A DNA stretch of 8,308 bases from Hydrogenophaga sp. Its GTDB lineage: Bacteria; Pseudomonadota; Gammaproteobacteria; Burkholderiales; Burkholderiaceae_C. Where the stretch lies: the NCBI GenBank assembly GCA_021154985.1, contig JAJNQE010000137.1, positions 1 to 8,308 on the forward strand, written 5' to 3'. This document shows, piece after piece, positions 4,888 to 8,308 of the stretch. Below the pieces are notes generated by a model. It was not told the DNA's origin. It saw only the letters and a list, made by a program, of their open reading frames with translations, and did no database searches. Position 1 is the first letter of the stretch. Each line of letters begins with the position of its first letter. A program made the position numbers and the translations under genes.

Positions 4888-5919
4888 ATGAACAAACGCC
4901 ACTTCATCCAGACCGCTGCCGCACTGGCCACCTTGGTCACCATGGGCGCCGCCCAGGCCCAGACCCCCGTCAAGTTCCAGCTCGACTGGCGCTTTGAAGG
5001 CCCGGCCGCGCTGTTCCTGCAACCTGCGGCCAAGGGGTATTTCAAGGCCGCCGGCCTGGACGTGACGATCGACTCCGGCAACGGCTCGGGCGGCACCGTG
5101 ACCCGCGTGGCCTCGGGCACCTACGACATGGGTTTTGCCGACATGGCCGCACTCATGGAATTCCACGCCAACAACCCGGACGCGCCCAACAAGCCGGTGG
5201 CCGTGATGATGGTCTACAACAACACGCCAGCCGCCGTGCTCGCGCTCAAGAAAAGCGGCATTGCCAAGCCCGCCGACCTGAGTGGCAAGAAGCTCGGCGC
5301 GCCGGTGTTCGACGCTGGCCGCAAAGGTTTCCCGATCTTCCAGAAGGCCAACAGCGTGTCCAACGTGGCCTGGACTTCGATGGACCCCCCGCTGCGCGAA
5401 ACCATGCTGGTGCGTGGTGACATCGATGCCATCACCGGCTTCTCGTTCACCTCGCTGCTCAACCTGGAAGCGCGCGGCGTGAAGGCGGAAGACGTGGTCA
5501 TCCTGCCCTATGCCGACCACGGTGTGAAGCTGTATGGCAACGCCATCATTGCTTCGCCCAAGATGATTGCCGAGAACCCGGCTGCCGTGAAAGCCTTCCT
5601 CACCGCCTTCGCCAAAGGCGCCAAGGACGTCATGGCCAACCCCGCGGCGTCCATCGAGAGCGTGAAGGCGCGCGACGGCATCATCAACGTGCCGCTGGAA
5701 ACCCGTCGCCTGCAACTCGCCATCGACGCGGTGGTGGCCAGCCCAGACGCGCGCAAGGAAGGCTTTGGCCAGATCGTGCCCGGTCGCCTGGCCTTGATGG
5801 CTTCACAGGTCTCCGACGCCTACGGCACCAAGACCCGTGTCGACCCGGCCAAGATCTGGAACGGCTCCATGCTGCCCACCGCCGCCGACCTCAACGTGCT
5901 GCCGCCCGCCAAGAAATAA
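4888..5919 (+). CDS. ABC transporter periplasmic substrate-binding protein, NMT1/ThiY/SsuA type
   Basis: A 343-residue periplasmic binding protein of the NMT1/SsuA-like group (COG0715 type), the substrate-recognising part of the importer encoded downstream. The signal peptide covers residues 1-24, cleaving after AQA. Its start MNKRHFIQ looks like a twin-arginine signal with Lys-Arg in place of Arg-Arg, so Tat or Sec export are both possible. VKFQLDWRFEG follows the cleavage site; the LDW motif is shared with ThiY-like pyrimidine-binding proteins. GYFKAAGLDVTI and the YDMGFADMAAL region are typical of the first lobe. Start ATG 4888 has AGGAG 5 nt upstream. It is the first gene of a sigma-54-type operon and is followed by a strong terminator. 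The deaminase at the operon end suggests a purine, pyrimidine or related amino-heterocycle as substrate, but the sequence alone does not decide this. Confidence 0.9.
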   Translation: MNKRHFIQTAAALATLVTMGAAQAQTPVKFQLDWRFEGPAALFLQPAAKGYFKAAGLDVTIDSGNGSGGTVTRVASGTYDMGFADMAALMEFHANNPDAPNKPVAVMMVYNNTPAAVLALKKSGIAKPADLSGKKLGAPVFDAGRKGFPIFQKANSVSNVAWTSMDPPLRETMLVRGDIDAITGFSFTSLLNLEARGVKAEDVVILPYADHGVKLYGNAIIASPKMIAENPAAVKAFLTAFAKGAKDVMANPAASIESVKARDGIINVPLETRRLQLAIDAVVASPDARKEGFGQIVPGRLALMASQVSDAYGTKTRVDPAKIWNGSMLPTAADLNVLPPAKK

Positions 5920-5942
5920 GGCCGGCCCGACGCCTCTGGCCC

Positions 5943-5978
5943 AAGGCCAGCCACCCCTTCGGCGGCTGGCCTTTTTTT
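5943..5978 (+). terminator. Intrinsic terminator inside the operon
   Basis: A perfect 10-bp stem (AAGGCCAGCC 5943-5952 with GGCTGGCCTT 5964-5973), an 11-nt loop and a run of seven T (5972-5978). It lies 24 nt after the binding-protein stop and 12 nt before the ATPase start. The ATPase ribosome binding site begins right after the T-run. No promoter is visible between them, so the downstream genes probably depend on readthrough, giving more binding protein than membrane components. Confidence 0.85.
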
Positions 5979-5990
5979 CAGGAATTGTTC

Positions 5991-6827
<837 letters not shown>

Positions 6828-6840
6828 ACGGACCCACACC

Positions 6841-7614
6841 ATGAACCTGAACAAAAAACAGATGGAGCGCTGGTCGCCGTTTTTGCTGCTGCTGGCCATC
6901 ATCGTCGTCTGGGAAGTCATCACCAGCGGCTTCGGCGTGTCGGAATTCATCTTCCCCAGCCCCTCGCGCATCTGGGAACAAACGCTCGAACACAAGACCA
7001 CCATCCTCGGCCACGCCTGGCGCACCTACTGGGTGACCATGGCAGGCTTCGGCATCGCCATCGTGGTGGGTGTTCTGCTGGGCTTTCTCATCGGCAGCTC
7101 GCGCCTGGCCTATGCGGCGGTGTATCCGCTCATGACAGCCTTCAACGCCCTGCCCAAGGCGGCCTTCGTGCCGATCCTGGTGGTGTGGTTCGGCATCGGT
7201 GTGGGCCCGGCCATCCTCACCGCATTCCTCATCAGCTTCTTCCCCATCATGGTGAACATCGCCACCGGTCTGGCCACGCTGGAGCCCGAGCTCGAAGACG
7301 TGTTGCGCGTGCTGGGTGCCAAGCGCTGGGACGTGCTGACCAAGGTCGGCCTGCCGCGCTCCATGCCCTACTTCTTCGGCTCGCTCAAGGTCGCGATCAC
7401 GCTGGCGTTTGTGGGCACCACGGTGTCGGAGATGACAGCGTCGAACGAAGGCATCGGCTACCTGCTGATCTCGGCCGGCTCGTCGATGCAGATGGGCCTG
7501 GCGTTCAGCGGTCTGCTGGTGGTGGGCGCCATGGCGATGGTGATGTACGAGCTCTTCAGCTGGATCGAAAAGCACACCACCGGATGGGCGCATCGGGGTT
7601 CGCAGAACGCATGA
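6841..7614 (+). CDS. ABC transporter permease, SsuC/TauC type
   Basis: A 257-residue inner-membrane permease of the BPD_transp_1 family, close to the usual 250-270 residues. About six membrane segments can be drawn, near 12-28, 65-85, 107-120, 123-143, 178-200 and 215-240. FPSPSRIW at 38-45 is the (L/F)PSP periplasmic motif common in this subfamily. The cytoplasmic coupling loop (EAA motif) is ELEDVLRVLGAKRWDVL at about 150-166, running into VGLP at 169-172, with the conserved Gly-Ala. The last residues (WIEKHTTGWAHRGSQNA) form a short cytoplasmic tail. The start is ATG 6841, 13 nt after the ATPase stop, with only a weak ACGGA upstream. The stop overlaps the deaminase start (ATGA, 7611-7614). 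The substrate is not visible from the permease. Confidence 0.93.
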   Translation: MNLNKKQMERWSPFLLLLAIIVVWEVITSGFGVSEFIFPSPSRIWEQTLEHKTTILGHAWRTYWVTMAGFGIAIVVGVLLGFLIGSSRLAYAAVYPLMTAFNALPKAAFVPILVVWFGIGVGPAILTAFLISFFPIMVNIATGLATLEPELEDVLRVLGAKRWDVLTKVGLPRSMPYFFGSLKVAITLAFVGTTVSEMTASNEGIGYLLISAGSSMQMGLAFSGLLVVGAMAMVMYELFSWIEKHTTGWAHRGSQNA

Positions 7615-8087
7615 ACGCGGACCAGGTCGTACGGCACCTTCGCCATGCCAACGCGGTGGCGCGCCGTGCAGCGAGCATGGGCCGCCATCCTTTTGGCGCC
7701 TTGCTGGTGGCGCCCGATGATGAAACCGTGTTGGCCGAGCAAGGCAACATCAACACGGTGAACCACGCAGAGTCGACACTGGCTCGCACGGCGGCCGACA
7801 ACTGGCCCGGCGAGTACCTCGCGCGCTGCACGCTGGTGACCACCTTCGAGCCCTGTGCGATGTGCACCGGCACGATTTACTGGGCCAACATCGGGCGGGT
7901 GGTGTATGGGGCGAGTGAAGAGGCTCTGCTCGCGCTCACGGGCAGTCATGAGGAGAACCTCACGCTGTCCTTGCCTTGTCGTGAAGTGTTGGCGCGGGGT
8001 CAGAAGGCTGTTGAGGTGGTTGGGCCTGTGGCTGCCTTGGAGGTTGAAATGTTGGAGCCGCATCTCGGTTTTTGGGCTTCGCGCTGA
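7611..8087 (+). CDS. Zinc-dependent nucleoside/nucleobase deaminase (CDA fold), guanine-deaminase-like
   Basis: A 158-residue deaminase of the cytidine/deoxycytidylate deaminase superfamily. The zinc site is complete: H52 with catalytic E54 in NHAES (51-55), and C82 and C85 in EPCAMCTGTIYW (80-91). The length and the PCxMC-x-GxIYWA pattern are close to small bacterial guanine deaminases such as B. subtilis GuaD (about 156 residues); tRNA-adenosine deaminase TadA shares PCxMCxGA but normally sits with housekeeping genes. It would hydrolyse an exocyclic amino group from a base or nucleoside, releasing ammonia in the cytoplasm. ATG 7611 overlaps the permease stop, so it is probably made together with the importer. 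It probably acts on the imported compound, supplying nitrogen under sigma-54 control. The exact substrate (guanine, isocytosine, cytosine, a pterin or other) is undetermined. Confidence 0.88.
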   Translation: MNADQVVRHLRHANAVARRAASMGRHPFGALLVAPDDETVLAEQGNINTVNHAESTLARTAADNWPGEYLARCTLVTTFEPCAMCTGTIYWANIGRVVYGASEEALLALTGSHEENLTLSLPCREVLARGQKAVEVVGPVAALEVEMLEPHLGFWASR

Positions 8088-8105
8088 GTTTTCTCTGGCT
8101 GGTCC

Positions 8106-8207
8106 GGTCATCGGCGACCACGGGGCACGGCTCCGCGAATGTCCCCCGGGGCCTTTGGCCCCTCCTCCTTTATTTCGCTGCGCCGTGCCCCATGGCCGCC
8201 GATGACC
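8106..8207. repeat. 102-nt palindromic intergenic element
   Basis: Arms 8106-8139 and 8174-8207 pair at 30 of 34 positions; the outer 26 bp pair at 24 of 26. The apical part holds a second hairpin, GGGGCC-TTT-GGCCCC (8148-8162), followed by TCCTCCTTTATTT. The two outer mismatches (8117/8196 and 8121/8192) become G-U wobbles on the minus-strand RNA, so all 26 outer pairs are possible there. It starts 18 nt after the deaminase stop. No direct target-site duplication flanks it. It could be a REP/MITE-like dispersed element, a structured RNA or a terminator; I do not recognise a named family. Confidence 0.8.
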
Positions 8208-8209
8208 TC

Positions 8210-8269
8210 GTTGGCACTCGATCGATGAGAAAGCCAACTTCACCTCAGGCTCGTGAGCGCATGGCGCTC
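8210..8269. repeat. Two short hairpins between the inverted copies
   Basis: GTTGGC (8210-8215) pairs with GCCAAC (8233-8238) across a 17-nt loop, and GAGCGC-ATG-GCGCTC (8255-8269) is a perfect 6-bp stem with a 3-nt loop. No coding signal is seen here. Confidence 0.4.
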
Positions 8270-8308
8270 TGCGCAGCGAAATAAAGGAGGAGAGGCCGAA
8301 GGCCTCGG
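8270..8308. repeat. Inverted partial copy of the palindromic element core (cut by the right edge)
   Basis: The reverse complement of 8270-8308 matches 8146-8184 at 35 of 39 positions, including a 22-nt perfect run (8162-8183 against 8271-8292). Its internal hairpin is GAGGCC-TTC-GGCCTC, where copy 1 has GGGGCC-TTT-GGCCCC: one G-C pair is replaced by A-T on both sides. The outer arm found in copy 1 is absent on its left side; the other side continues beyond the window. Confidence 0.8.

Noticed and set aside
8106..8207. A classic MITE or insertion sequence remnant.
   Set aside because: No target-site duplication or transposase fragment is visible at the ends; it is kept only as a palindromic element of unknown type.

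Overview
This is a GC-rich window whose gene content and codon use fit a betaproteobacterium of the order Burkholderiales, probably a Comamonadaceae genus such as Hydrogenophaga or Acidovorax. The taxonomic guess is inference from composition and gene style; no rRNA or marker gene is present.

Left part (1-3678), zinc homeostasis. A Zur-type Fur-family repressor (437-943, minus) is read away from a zinc ABC importer, znuC-znuB-znuA (1017-3678, plus). The roughly 70 bp between them hold two tandem palindromes of identical design, TA-N2-GCAA-N5-TTGC-N2-TA, with centres 31 bp apart. They are the obvious candidate Zur operators for both directions. Behind zur, with an ATGA overlap, starts the ATPase of a LolD/MacB-type ABC system that runs off the left edge. 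The expected logic is that Zn-loaded Zur shuts off its own operon and the importer, and that ZnuA (periplasmic), ZnuB (membrane) and ZnuC (ATPase) import zinc when it is scarce.

Middle (3776-4645). A lone EamA-type drug/metabolite transporter, closest in feel to the E. coli cysteine/O-acetylserine exporter, starts at TTG.

Right part (4646-8087), a nitrogen-scavenging operon. It encodes an NMT1/ThiY/SsuA-type periplasmic binding protein, an SsuB/TauB-type ATPase, an SsuC/TauC-type permease and a small zinc-dependent nucleobase/nucleoside deaminase coupled to the permease by ATGA. The 242-bp upstream region contains a near-consensus sigma-54 promoter (GG-N10-GC at 4806-4821) and, 130-160 bp further up, GGTGC/GCACC half-sites resembling NtrC enhancers. 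This points to induction under nitrogen limitation, with uptake of an N-heterocycle followed by deamination to ammonia; the substrate itself is not determined. A strong intrinsic terminator lies inside the operon, between the binding-protein gene and the ATPase gene, and probably sets the binding protein above the membrane components.

Right end (8088-8308). There is no gene here. The stretch holds a 102-nt imperfect palindrome (8106-8207) and, touching the right edge, an inverted partial copy of its core (8270-8308). The copies differ by paired, structure-preserving changes. This looks like a dispersed structured repeat, perhaps acting as a terminator between convergent operons.
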